Positions 1 to 6,891 of a stretch of 12,764 nt of DNA are shown piece by piece. The DNA comes from HB2-32-21 sp040235495. GTDB lineage: Bacteria; Pseudomonadota; Gammaproteobacteria; Pseudomonadales; Porticoccaceae. The DNA lies in assembly GCA_040235495.1 (NCBI GenBank), contig JBECKV010000181.1, forward strand, positions 1-12,764. Reading direction: 5' to 3'. Both the position numbers and the translations under genes were made by a program. The notes below the pieces were generated by a model, which was given only the letters and a program-made list of their open reading frames with translations, was not told the DNA's origin and made no database searches. Each line of letters begins with the position of its first letter. The stretch's first letter is position 1.

Positions 1-21
1 CCTACTATCGAGAGGTTTGAC

Positions 22-1920
22 ATGGCCGGTGAGTACGAGCGCTGCTACGAGGCGGCGCGTGAGGATCCCCGCGGGTTTTGGGGCCAAGCCGCTCGGGATG
101 TGCACTGGTACCGGCCGCCGCGAACCATCCTCGACGACAGCGAACAACCCTTTCTCAAATGGTTTCCCGACGGCACCACCAATGCATGTTTCAACGCCCT
201 GGATCGCCATGTGGAAAATGGGCGGGGCGATCAGACCGCGCTGATCTATGACAGTCCCGTCACGGGCGCCAAAGCCACCTACACCTACCGACAATTACTG
301 AATCGCGTTGCCGAATTTGCCGGCGCCCTGGCCGGGCTCGGCATTGGCGCCGGCGATCGGGTCATTATCTACATGCCCATGGTGCCGGAGGCTGCCATCG
401 CCATGTTGGCCTGCGCTCGCATCGGCGCCGTGCATTCGGTGGTTTTTGGCGGCTTTGCCGCCAACGAGTTGGCGGTTCGCATAGACGATGTGGGGGCAAA
501 ACTGGTGCTATCGGCGTCCTGTGGCATTGAGCCGGGTCGTCTGGTGGAATACAAACCCTTGCTGGACAAGGCCATTGAACTGGCTCGTCACAAGCCGGAG
601 AAGTGCATCATCCTGCAGCGGCAACAGGCATCCGCGCAGTTGTTGCCGGGTCGTGACCTCGACTGGCGGGCCGTGGAAAAGGCCGAACCGGTACCCTGTG
701 TTGAGCTGGCGTCCACCGACCCGCTTTACGTGCTTTATACATCCGGTACGACCGGTCAGCCCAAGGGCGTGGTCAGGGATATCGGCGGTAGTATCGTCTC
801 GCTGCGCTGGAGCATGCAAAATGTCTATAACGTCGGGTCCGGGGATGTATTCTGGGCCGCTTCCGACGTCGGCTGGGTGGTCGGACACTCTTATATAGTC
901 TACGGGCCGCTGTTTAACGGCAGCACCTCCATTATGTTCGAGGGCAAGCCCGTCGGTACCCCCGATCCCGGCACCTATTGGCGCATCATCGCCGAGTATG
1001 GTGTGAAGGTGTTTTTTACCGCTCCCACCGCGTTTCGGGCCATCAAGAAAGAAGACCCCACCGGTGAACATGTCGGCAAGTACGATCTTTCCGGTTTTGA
1101 AACCCTGTTTCTAGCCGGCGAGCGCTGTGATCCCGACACCCTGGCCTGGGCCATGGATAAGCTGAAGGTGCCGGTCATAGACCACTGGTGGCAGACCGAA
1201 CTGGGTTGGCCGGCTTGCGCCAACTGCCTGGGCCTGGAGTTACTGCCGGTGGTGCCCGGGTCGCCCACCAAGCCGGTCCCGGGCTTCGATATCCGCGTGT
1301 TGAACGAGGGCGGAAAGGAAGTTGCGCCAGGGGAGATTGGTGTCTTGGCCATTAAACAGCCCCTGCCGCCCGGTTCGTTTACGACCCTGTGGGGTAACGA
1401 CGAGCGTTTTATCTCGTCTTATTTTAAAAATTTCCCCGGTTATTATGAGACCGGCGATGCGGGTTATATCGATGAGAATGGTTATGTTTATGTCATGGCC
1501 CGCACCGACGATGTCATAAATGTCGCCGGTCATCGACTCTCCACGGGCGCCATGGAAGAAGTGCTGGCATCGCATCCGGATGTCGCCGAGTGTGCCGTTA
1601 TCGGGGTGGCTGACGCCATGAAGGGACAGCTGCCGCTGGGTCTCCTGGTGCTCAGTGACGGCGTTACCAGGCCGACCAGGGACATCTGCCTGGAAGCGAT
1701 TCAGCTGGTGCGGGAAAAAATTGGGCCGGTGGCTGCCTTTAGGCTCTGTGATGCCGTGCCAAGGTTGCCCAAAACCCGCTCCGGCAAGATATTGCGCGCC
1801 ACCATGCGCAGCATCGCGGACGGGGAGACGTGGAAAATGCCTGCCACCATCGATGATCCCGCGGTTCTGGATGAGATCGCCCATGTATTGCATGGTTTAG
1901 GCTACCCGGTGGTACAATGA
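22..1920 (+). CDS. prpE: PrpE-type short-chain acyl-CoA (propionyl-CoA) synthetase
   Basis: This 632-residue protein is an AMP-forming acyl-CoA synthetase of the acetyl/propionyl-CoA synthetase family. It activates a short carboxylic acid with ATP to an acyl-adenylate and then to acyl-CoA, in the cytoplasm. Visible signatures are an N-terminal ACAS_N-like segment (FW..QA..VHW, residues 19-30), the phosphate-binding loop YTSGTTGQPKG (239-249), the GWVVGHSYIVYGPL block, the WWQTELGWP adenine/acyl-pocket block, YETGD (475-479), the hinge region RTDDVINVAGHR (494-505) and the catalytic lysine K589 in PKTRSGK. The spacing and wording of these blocks resemble enterobacterial PrpE (about 628 residues) more than Acs, for example PLPPG..TTLWG and the C-terminal TIDDPA. 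The ATG is preceded by GAGAGG at 10-15. K589 is the usual reversible acylation site of this family, so post-translational control is plausible. True acid specificity (propionate, acetate or a branched acid) cannot be read from sequence. No methylcitrate-cycle genes are nearby, so the role is probably not standard propionate catabolism. Confidence 0.86.
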   Translation: MAGEYERCYEAAREDPRGFWGQAARDVHWYRPPRTILDDSEQPFLKWFPDGTTNACFNALDRHVENGRGDQTALIYDSPVTGAKATYTYRQLLNRVAEFAGALAGLGIGAGDRVIIYMPMVPEAAIAMLACARIGAVHSVVFGGFAANELAVRIDDVGAKLVLSASCGIEPGRLVEYKPLLDKAIELARHKPEKCIILQRQQASAQLLPGRDLDWRAVEKAEPVPCVELASTDPLYVLYTSGTTGQPKGVVRDIGGSIVSLRWSMQNVYNVGSGDVFWAASDVGWVVGHSYIVYGPLFNGSTSIMFEGKPVGTPDPGTYWRIIAEYGVKVFFTAPTAFRAIKKEDPTGEHVGKYDLSGFETLFLAGERCDPDTLAWAMDKLKVPVIDHWWQTELGWPACANCLGLELLPVVPGSPTKPVPGFDIRVLNEGGKEVAPGEIGVLAIKQPLPPGSFTTLWGNDERFISSYFKNFPGYYETGDAGYIDENGYVYVMARTDDVINVAGHRLSTGAMEEVLASHPDVAECAVIGVADAMKGQLPLGLLVLSDGVTRPTRDICLEAIQLVREKIGPVAAFRLCDAVPRLPKTRSGKILRATMRSIADGETWKMPATIDDPAVLDEIAHVLHGLGYPVVQ

Positions 1921-2035
1921 GAACCATTATCACTGCTGGTTGGTGTTGTCGCTGCGTGGGGGAAGCCTCGACTCCAGGTCCCATCCCCAGCGCTTGACCC
2001 CCGGCGGTTGACCATAGAGGACCAAACAAAGAGCC

Positions 2036-2052
2036 GCGCGGCATTGCCGCGC
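2036..2052. repeat. GC-rich hairpin in the gap upstream of the kor unit
   Basis: A perfect 7-base inverted repeat, GCGCGGC and GCCGCGC, is separated by ATT. It can form a stable short stem. No run of T follows it, so it is not a standard intrinsic terminator. It could be a processing or attenuation structure, an operator, or chance in GC-rich DNA. Confidence 0.4.
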
Positions 2053-2083
2053 TGACGTTGCGACCCACCGGTTCACCCGTATC

Positions 2084-2096
2084 CGCGTGACACGCG
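2084..2096. promoter_or_regulatory. 13-base palindrome, possible operator upstream of the kor unit
   Basis: CGCGTGACACGCG reads as CGCGTG and CACGCG around a central A, which makes a perfect odd palindrome 64 bases upstream of the TTG start. Symmetry of this kind suits a dimeric regulator or a small RNA stem. No cognate regulator gene is present in the window, so the function is only a suggestion. Confidence 0.25.
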
Positions 2097-2148
2097 AAAC
2101 CCTGTGGATGGTCGCCATCGGACACCCAGTAAAATTACCCTGACCTCC

Positions 2149-2153
2149 GGAGG
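2149..2153 (+). promoter_or_regulatory. Ribosome binding site that decides a TTG start
   Basis: A perfect GGAGG lies 7 bases before the TTG at 2161. The in-frame ATG at 2104 has no such site and would add 19 residues with no family resemblance. From 2161 the protein begins MKPTNIKDPEYFHKVV and runs directly into the first cysteine motif, so TTG is the better start. Confidence 0.75.
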
Positions 2154-2160
2154 TTCGAGG

Positions 2161-3954
2161 TTGAAGCCTACAAATATCAAAGATCCTGAATACTTCCATA
2201 AAGTGGTGGACTGCCAGTACGCCTGTCCGGCGCACACGCCCGTGCCTGAGTACATCAGGCTGATTGCGGCGCAACGCTACACCGATGCCTACATGGTCAA
2301 TTGGGAGTCGAATGTGTTCCCCGGCATACTTGGCCGTACCTGTGACAGGCCCTGCGAGCCGGCCTGCCGCCGCGGCCGGGTCGAGGAGGAGCCCGTCGCC
2401 ATTTGCCGCCTGAAACGGGTAGCCGCGGACAACAAATCGGATATCACCGGGTTACTGCCCGGTGCGGGTCCATCAAATGGTAAAAAAATCGCCCTCATCG
2501 GAGCGGGGCCGGCCTCCTTGACCGTCGCCAGGGATCTGGCGCCACTGGGTTACCAGTTGCATATCTACGATGAAAATGCTCGCGGCGGCGGTTTCATGCG
2601 CAGCCAGATACCTTCCTTCCGCCTGCCTGAACGGGTGTTGGAGGAAGAGGTTGAGTACATCACCGATAACGCCAATGTCTTCACTCACTACAACCATCGG
2701 GTGGACAGCCTCAAGAGCCTGCTCGATCTCGATTACCATGCAATATTCGTGGGTTCCGGCGCGCCACGTGGTCGGGATCTGCCCGATCTCCCCGGTCGCA
2801 ATGAAGGCGCGGAGTTCATCCACATCGGTATCGACTGGCTGGCCAGCGTCGCCTTTGAACATCGGGGCAAAGTGGGCAAGACGGTTATCGTGCTGGGCGG
2901 CGGTAACACGGCCATGGACTGCTGTCGAACCGCCCGGCGCATTGGTGGCGCCGATGTCAAAGTCATCGTCCGCAGCCCCTTTGCCGATATGAAAGCCTCG
3001 CCCTGGGAAAAGGACGATGCGATGGCGGAAGACATTCCCATCATCGACAACCACGTACCGCTGGAGTTTGTCGTCGAGGACGGCAAGCTGGTGGGCATGC
3101 GCTTTGACCGGGTCAAGGCCGAATACGACGACAAGGGCAAACGCAGACTGATATCCACTGGCGAGGAGCCCGCCTTCTATCCCTGCGATGAAGTACTGGT
3201 GGCAATCGGTCAGGAAAACGCCTTTCCCTGGATCGAGCGGGATATCGATATCGAGTTCGATAAGTGGGATTTGCCGCGCCTGGACGCGACGACGTTCCAA
3301 TCCACCAACCCCAAAGTGTTTTTTGGCGGTGACGCCGCGTTTGGGCCGGAAAATATTATTACTGCCGTGGCCCAGGCCCATCAGGCGGCGATTTCCATCG
3401 ACCTGTTTTGCCGCGCCGAGAACCTGAGCCGTCGCCCGGCGCCCAATGTCAATCTGATCAGCCAGAAAATGGGTATCCACGAGTGGAGCTATGATAACGC
3501 CGTATGCGAAGATCGGCGCTACCTGGTGCCCCATGCCGACAAGGGTTCGACACTGAAGGACCGTAAGCTGGAGGTCGAACTGGGCTTTTCCACCGACACC
3601 GGGTATGAGGAAGCCCAACGCTGCCTGAACTGCGATGTGCAGACGGTATTTGCCGAGGACCTGTGCATTGAATGTGATGCCTGTGTCGATATCTGCCCCA
3701 CGGAATGTATAAACTTCGTTGACAATGGCGCTGAACCGGAGCTGCGCGAGCGCTTGAGAATACCTGCCAAAAATGCCGAGCAGGACCTCTATGTGTCGAA
3801 AAAATTACCTACCGGGCGAATCATGGCAAAAGACGAGAATGTCTGCCTGCATTGCGGGCTGTGCGCCGAACGCTGCCCGACCTCGGCCTGGGATATGCAG
3901 AAATTTCTTTATCAGGTGAGTAAAGCCTCATCGATTCCCGGACTTCCGGAATAA
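2161..3954 (+). CDS. GltD-like NAD(P)H:FAD oxidoreductase fused to a 2x[4Fe-4S] ferredoxin (KorC-like)
   Basis: With the TTG start the protein has 597 residues. It begins with a cysteine-rich Fe-S domain like those of GltD and dihydropyrimidine dehydrogenase (C18, C22, C61, C65, C69). It continues with an FAD-binding GAGPAS motif (114-119) and a nucleotide-binding GGGNTA motif (246-251), then a second FAD block GDAAFGPENIITAV. It ends in a bacterial ferredoxin with two CxxCxxCxxxC clusters (502-512 and 562-572). This layout moves electrons between ferredoxin-type clusters and NAD(P)H. The gene sits 10 bases before korA, which implies it is the electron-output module of that enzyme. From memory, the 2-oxoglutarate:NADP+ oxidoreductase of Azoarcus has such a third subunit, KorC, of about 62 kDa. 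The pyridine nucleotide preference (NADP or NAD) is not certain from the motif. A stand-alone glutamate synthase small subunit is less likely, because no large subunit is present and a ferredoxin domain is fused. Confidence 0.9.
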   Translation: MKPTNIKDPEYFHKVVDCQYACPAHTPVPEYIRLIAAQRYTDAYMVNWESNVFPGILGRTCDRPCEPACRRGRVEEEPVAICRLKRVAADNKSDITGLLPGAGPSNGKKIALIGAGPASLTVARDLAPLGYQLHIYDENARGGGFMRSQIPSFRLPERVLEEEVEYITDNANVFTHYNHRVDSLKSLLDLDYHAIFVGSGAPRGRDLPDLPGRNEGAEFIHIGIDWLASVAFEHRGKVGKTVIVLGGGNTAMDCCRTARRIGGADVKVIVRSPFADMKASPWEKDDAMAEDIPIIDNHVPLEFVVEDGKLVGMRFDRVKAEYDDKGKRRLISTGEEPAFYPCDEVLVAIGQENAFPWIERDIDIEFDKWDLPRLDATTFQSTNPKVFFGGDAAFGPENIITAVAQAHQAAISIDLFCRAENLSRRPAPNVNLISQKMGIHEWSYDNAVCEDRRYLVPHADKGSTLKDRKLEVELGFSTDTGYEEAQRCLNCDVQTVFAEDLCIECDACVDICPTECINFVDNGAEPELRERLRIPAKNAEQDLYVSKKLPTGRIMAKDENVCLHCGLCAERCPTSAWDMQKFLYQVSKASSIPGLPE

Positions 3955-3964
3955 GGCGCCAGTT

Positions 3965-5818
3965 ATGAAGCGAATAGAGTCTGTCAACGAATTTGTCATC
4001 CGCTTTGCCAACGTCAATGGCACGGGTTCGGCCAGTGCCAATGCGATGTTCGCCAAGTCCATTTTCCGTATGGGCATACCGGTCAGCCCGAAAAATATCT
4101 TTCCCTCGAATATTCAGGGCCTCCCGACCTGGTACGAAGTCCGGGTCAGCGAAAAAGGGTATCTGGGTCGTCGCGGCGGAGTGGATATCGCGGTTTCGGT
4201 CAATCCCCAGAGTATGGCCCAGGACATCGGCGATTTGAATCCCGGCGGTTATTTCATCTATGACAACACCAAACCGCTCGACCTGCGTTTACATAGGAGC
4301 GACGTCCACCTGATCGGCTTGCCCCTGACCGAGATCTGCCGACAGGAATACACCGATTCCCGGCAGCGGCAACTGTTCAAGAATGTTATTTACGTGGGCG
4401 CCCTGTCGGCCCTGATCAATATTGAATTTTCCGTACTCAAGGAACTGGTCGACGAGCAATTCAAGGGCAAGGACAAGCTGGTGGCGTCAAATATCCACGC
4501 TCTGGAACTCGGGTATCAGTACGCCCAGAAAAACTTCAGCTGCCCGATCGGCATCCGTCTGGAGCGGCGCGATGCCATAGGTAACAAAATTATCATGGAA
4601 GGCAACGATGCCCTGGCCCTGGGTGCCGTTTACGGTGGCGCCACGGTGGTTGCCTGGTATCCGCTGACGCCTTCCACTTCAGTGGTCGAAAGCTTTGAAA
4701 AATACGCCAAGCGGCTACGTATCGACCCTGGCAGCGGTGATCGCCGCTATTGCGTTGCCCAGGCCGAGGACGAGTTGGCCGCCATCGGCATAGTCATCGG
4801 TGCCGGCTGGAACGGCGCCCGGTCGTTTACCGCGAGTTCCGGTCCGGGACTGTCGTTGATGGCGGAGTTTCTGGGCCTGGCCTATTTCGCCGAGGTGCCG
4901 GCGGTGCTTTTCGATATCCAGCGGGCGGGGCCTTCCACGGGTATGCCAACCCGTACCCAGCAGTCAGATATTCTGGCGGCGGCCTACGCCTCCCACGGTG
5001 ATACCAAACACGTTCTGTTGATTCCATCCGATCCCAAGGAATGTTTCGAGATGGCCGCGGACAGTTTTGATCTGGCGGATCGCTTGCAGACTCCCGTGAT
5101 CGTCTTGAGCGACCTCGATCTGGGCATGAACGACAACATGTGTGATCCGCTGGTCTGGGATGACGATCGCAAATACGATCGTGGCAAGGTCCTGTCCAAG
5201 GAAGATCTTGAAAATATGACCGAACGCTATGGCCGCTACCTGGATGTGGATGGTGACGGTATTTGTTATCGAACCCTGCCGGGCACCCATCCGGACAAGG
5301 GCGCCTTTTTCACCCGCGGCACGTCCCGCAATGAATACGCAATTTATACCGAGTTTGGAGAAGCTTACGTACGTAACATGGAGCGGCTCGCGAAAAAATT
5401 CGAGCGTGCGAAAGCCTTTATGCCGAAACCGGAGATCAGTCTGGCCCGCAAAGCCACCCGTGACGCTGTTATTTTTTTCGGCAGCAGTACGAGCGCCAGC
5501 CTGGAGGCGCTGGATATACTGGCAGCCGACGGTTTGCATTTGAACGCCATGCGCCTGCGGGCATTCCCCTTTGCCCAGGAGGTGGTTGATTTTATTGACC
5601 AGCACGATCGTATCGTCGTCATTGAACAAAATCGTGACGGACAGATGCGCAAGCTGTTGATCGTCGAGTGCGAGATCGATCCCAGGAAGTTACTTTCCTA
5701 TACCCACTACGACGGCATGCCGATGACCGCGCTCGGCGCAGCCAGCCATATCGCCAAACTTTTTGGCAGCAGTAACGTTACCCCGCTTCGCAAAAGGAAA
5801 GCAGGAGAAAAAGCATGA
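3965..5818 (+). CDS. korA: 2-oxoacid:acceptor oxidoreductase, alpha subunit with fused gamma domain (KorA-type)
   Basis: This 617-residue protein joins two domains of the pyruvate/2-oxoglutarate ferredoxin oxidoreductase family. Residues 1 to about 190 are the gamma domain (VNGTGSASANAMFAKSIFRMG...). Residues from about 210 onward are the alpha domain, with GNDALALGAVYGGATVVAWYPLTPSTS, then EDELAAIG (about 268-275), ASSGPG, and the family hallmark QRAGPSTGMPTRTQQSD (319-335). With KorB it oxidatively decarboxylates a 2-oxoacid to acyl-CoA and CO2; the alpha domain helps bind thiamine diphosphate and coenzyme A. The length is typical of the two-subunit KorA type. The ATG lies 8 bases after a weak AAGG that overlaps the stop of the upstream gene, so translation is probably coupled. 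Whether the substrate is 2-oxoglutarate, a branched-chain 2-oxoacid or an aryl-pyruvate cannot be decided by eye; the gene symbol refers to the family only. Confidence 0.9.
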   Translation: MKRIESVNEFVIRFANVNGTGSASANAMFAKSIFRMGIPVSPKNIFPSNIQGLPTWYEVRVSEKGYLGRRGGVDIAVSVNPQSMAQDIGDLNPGGYFIYDNTKPLDLRLHRSDVHLIGLPLTEICRQEYTDSRQRQLFKNVIYVGALSALINIEFSVLKELVDEQFKGKDKLVASNIHALELGYQYAQKNFSCPIGIRLERRDAIGNKIIMEGNDALALGAVYGGATVVAWYPLTPSTSVVESFEKYAKRLRIDPGSGDRRYCVAQAEDELAAIGIVIGAGWNGARSFTASSGPGLSLMAEFLGLAYFAEVPAVLFDIQRAGPSTGMPTRTQQSDILAAAYASHGDTKHVLLIPSDPKECFEMAADSFDLADRLQTPVIVLSDLDLGMNDNMCDPLVWDDDRKYDRGKVLSKEDLENMTERYGRYLDVDGDGICYRTLPGTHPDKGAFFTRGTSRNEYAIYTEFGEAYVRNMERLAKKFERAKAFMPKPEISLARKATRDAVIFFGSSTSASLEALDILAADGLHLNAMRLRAFPFAQEVVDFIDQHDRIVVIEQNRDGQMRKLLIVECEIDPRKLLSYTHYDGMPMTALGAASHIAKLFGSSNVTPLRKRKAGEKA

Positions 5819-6864
5819 GTTACATCCGCCCTGCATTCAGGCATCCTGAATCGAAAACAAACGCTCAAGGTTTTACCCGGCGGGATTACGAGGGCGCGCT
5901 GTCGACCCTGTGCGCCGGTTGCGGGCATGACTCCGTCAGTTCCGCTATCGTCGACGCCTGCTTTGAACTGGGCGTCTGGCCCCATCGGGTGGCGAAGATC
6001 TCGGGCATCGGTTGTTCATCGAAAACGCCGACCTATTTCCTGGGTAAATCGCACGGCTTTAACTCCGTGCATGGACGGATGCCGTCGGTGGCCACCGGCG
6101 CCAATATGGCCAACGGTGAGATGGCTTATATCGGTATTTCCGGCGACGGCGATAGCGCCTCAATCGGCCTCGGGCAGTTCGGCCACGTTGCCAGGCGCAA
6201 CCTGAACATGGTTTATATCGTCGAAAATAATGGCTGTTACGGCTTGACCAAGGGCCAGGATTCGGCGACCACCGACGTCGGTTCGAAAAGCAAAAAAGGG
6301 GATCCTAACCCCTTCGAAGCCATTGACCTTTGTGCCATGGCTTTGCAACTGGGCGCGACCTTTGTCGCCCGCAGTTTTTCCGGAGACAAGGAGCAGTTGA
6401 TTCCGTTGATCAAGGCCGGAATTACGCATAACGGCTTTGCTTTTATTGATGTCATATCCCCTTGCGTGACGTTCAACAACACGCCGGAATCGAGTAAGGG
6501 TTTTGAATTTGTGCGCGACCATATCGAGGCCACCGGCAAAATGGATTTTGTGCCCATACGCTCGGAGATTACCGCCAATTACGAACCCGGGTACACCAAG
6601 GAAATTACCCTGCACTATGGCTCGGTAATCCATTTGTACAAGGATGACAAGCTGGATTGCACCGACCGCGGCAGCGCTATGCGGGCGATTCAGGAGCATA
6701 ACGAGAGGGGTCGAATTCTGACCGGACTGCTTTATGTCGATCCCGACAGCAAAGACTTCCACAAGATACAACAGACCGTGAAGCAGCCCCTCCGGGATCT
6801 CGACGAGGATGACCTGTGCCCCGGCGCCAGGGCGTTGAACGCCATTAACAGCAGCCTGCGCTAG
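5815..6864 (+). CDS. korB: 2-oxoacid:acceptor oxidoreductase, thiamine diphosphate-binding beta subunit (KorB-type)
   Basis: This 349-residue catalytic partner of KorA overlaps the korA stop by four bases (ATGA) and has a clear AGGAG (5803-5807) seven bases before its ATG. The thiamine diphosphate/Mg motif starts at GDGD (110-113) and ends at ENN (137-139) in the usual spacing. Four cysteines, C33 and C36 (CAGC), C67 (GIGC) and C217 (SPC), match the pattern that binds the single [4Fe-4S] cluster of this subunit type, so the cluster next to the cofactor should be intact. GIGCSS and HGRMPSVATGAN are further family blocks. Overlap with korA implies equal production of the two subunits. Electrons would leave through this cluster to the fused ferredoxin encoded two genes upstream. 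Substrate specificity is unknown. Confidence 0.92.
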   Translation: MSYIRPAFRHPESKTNAQGFTRRDYEGALSTLCAGCGHDSVSSAIVDACFELGVWPHRVAKISGIGCSSKTPTYFLGKSHGFNSVHGRMPSVATGANMANGEMAYIGISGDGDSASIGLGQFGHVARRNLNMVYIVENNGCYGLTKGQDSATTDVGSKSKKGDPNPFEAIDLCAMALQLGATFVARSFSGDKEQLIPLIKAGITHNGFAFIDVISPCVTFNNTPESSKGFEFVRDHIEATGKMDFVPIRSEITANYEPGYTKEITLHYGSVIHLYKDDKLDCTDRGSAMRAIQEHNERGRILTGLLYVDPDSKDFHKIQQTVKQPLRDLDEDDLCPGARALNAINSSLR

Positions 6865-6891
6865 CACTAGGCGCGGGGCTGGTTTTGGCCC

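Larger units (their letters stand above)
1921..2160. other. 240-base non-coding gap before the kor unit
   Basis: No convincing gene is seen on either strand between the acyl-CoA synthetase stop and the TTG start at 2161. The gap holds a GC-rich hairpin (2036-2052), an odd palindrome (2084-2096), a possible bulged stem GCTG...CAGC with GGG/CCC (about 1951-1991) and two copies of TTGACC (1994-1999 and 2008-2013). Neither TTGACC has a convincing -10 box 16-18 bases downstream, so I do not call a sigma-70 promoter. The gap is long enough for the kor unit to have its own promoter or leader, separate from the synthetase gene. Confidence 0.6.

Noticed and set aside
508..1893. Several - strand frames (508-1071, 975-1352, 1240-1893) opposite the acyl-CoA synthetase
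   Set aside because: They are shadows of a clear coding frame and carry no known motif or convincing start site.
1994..2031. TTGACC copies as -35 boxes of a kor promoter
   Set aside because: No acceptable -10 hexamer is found 16-18 bases downstream of either copy.
2104..2160. 19-residue N-terminal extension of the GltD-like protein from ATG 2104
   Set aside because: It has no ribosome binding site and no family resemblance, while TTG 2161 has a perfect GGAGG at 7 bases.
2473..3618. 381-codon open frame on the - strand opposite the GltD-like gene
   Set aside because: It lies fully antisense to a gene with strong domain motifs and shows no recognisable family; long antisense frames are common in GC-rich coding DNA.
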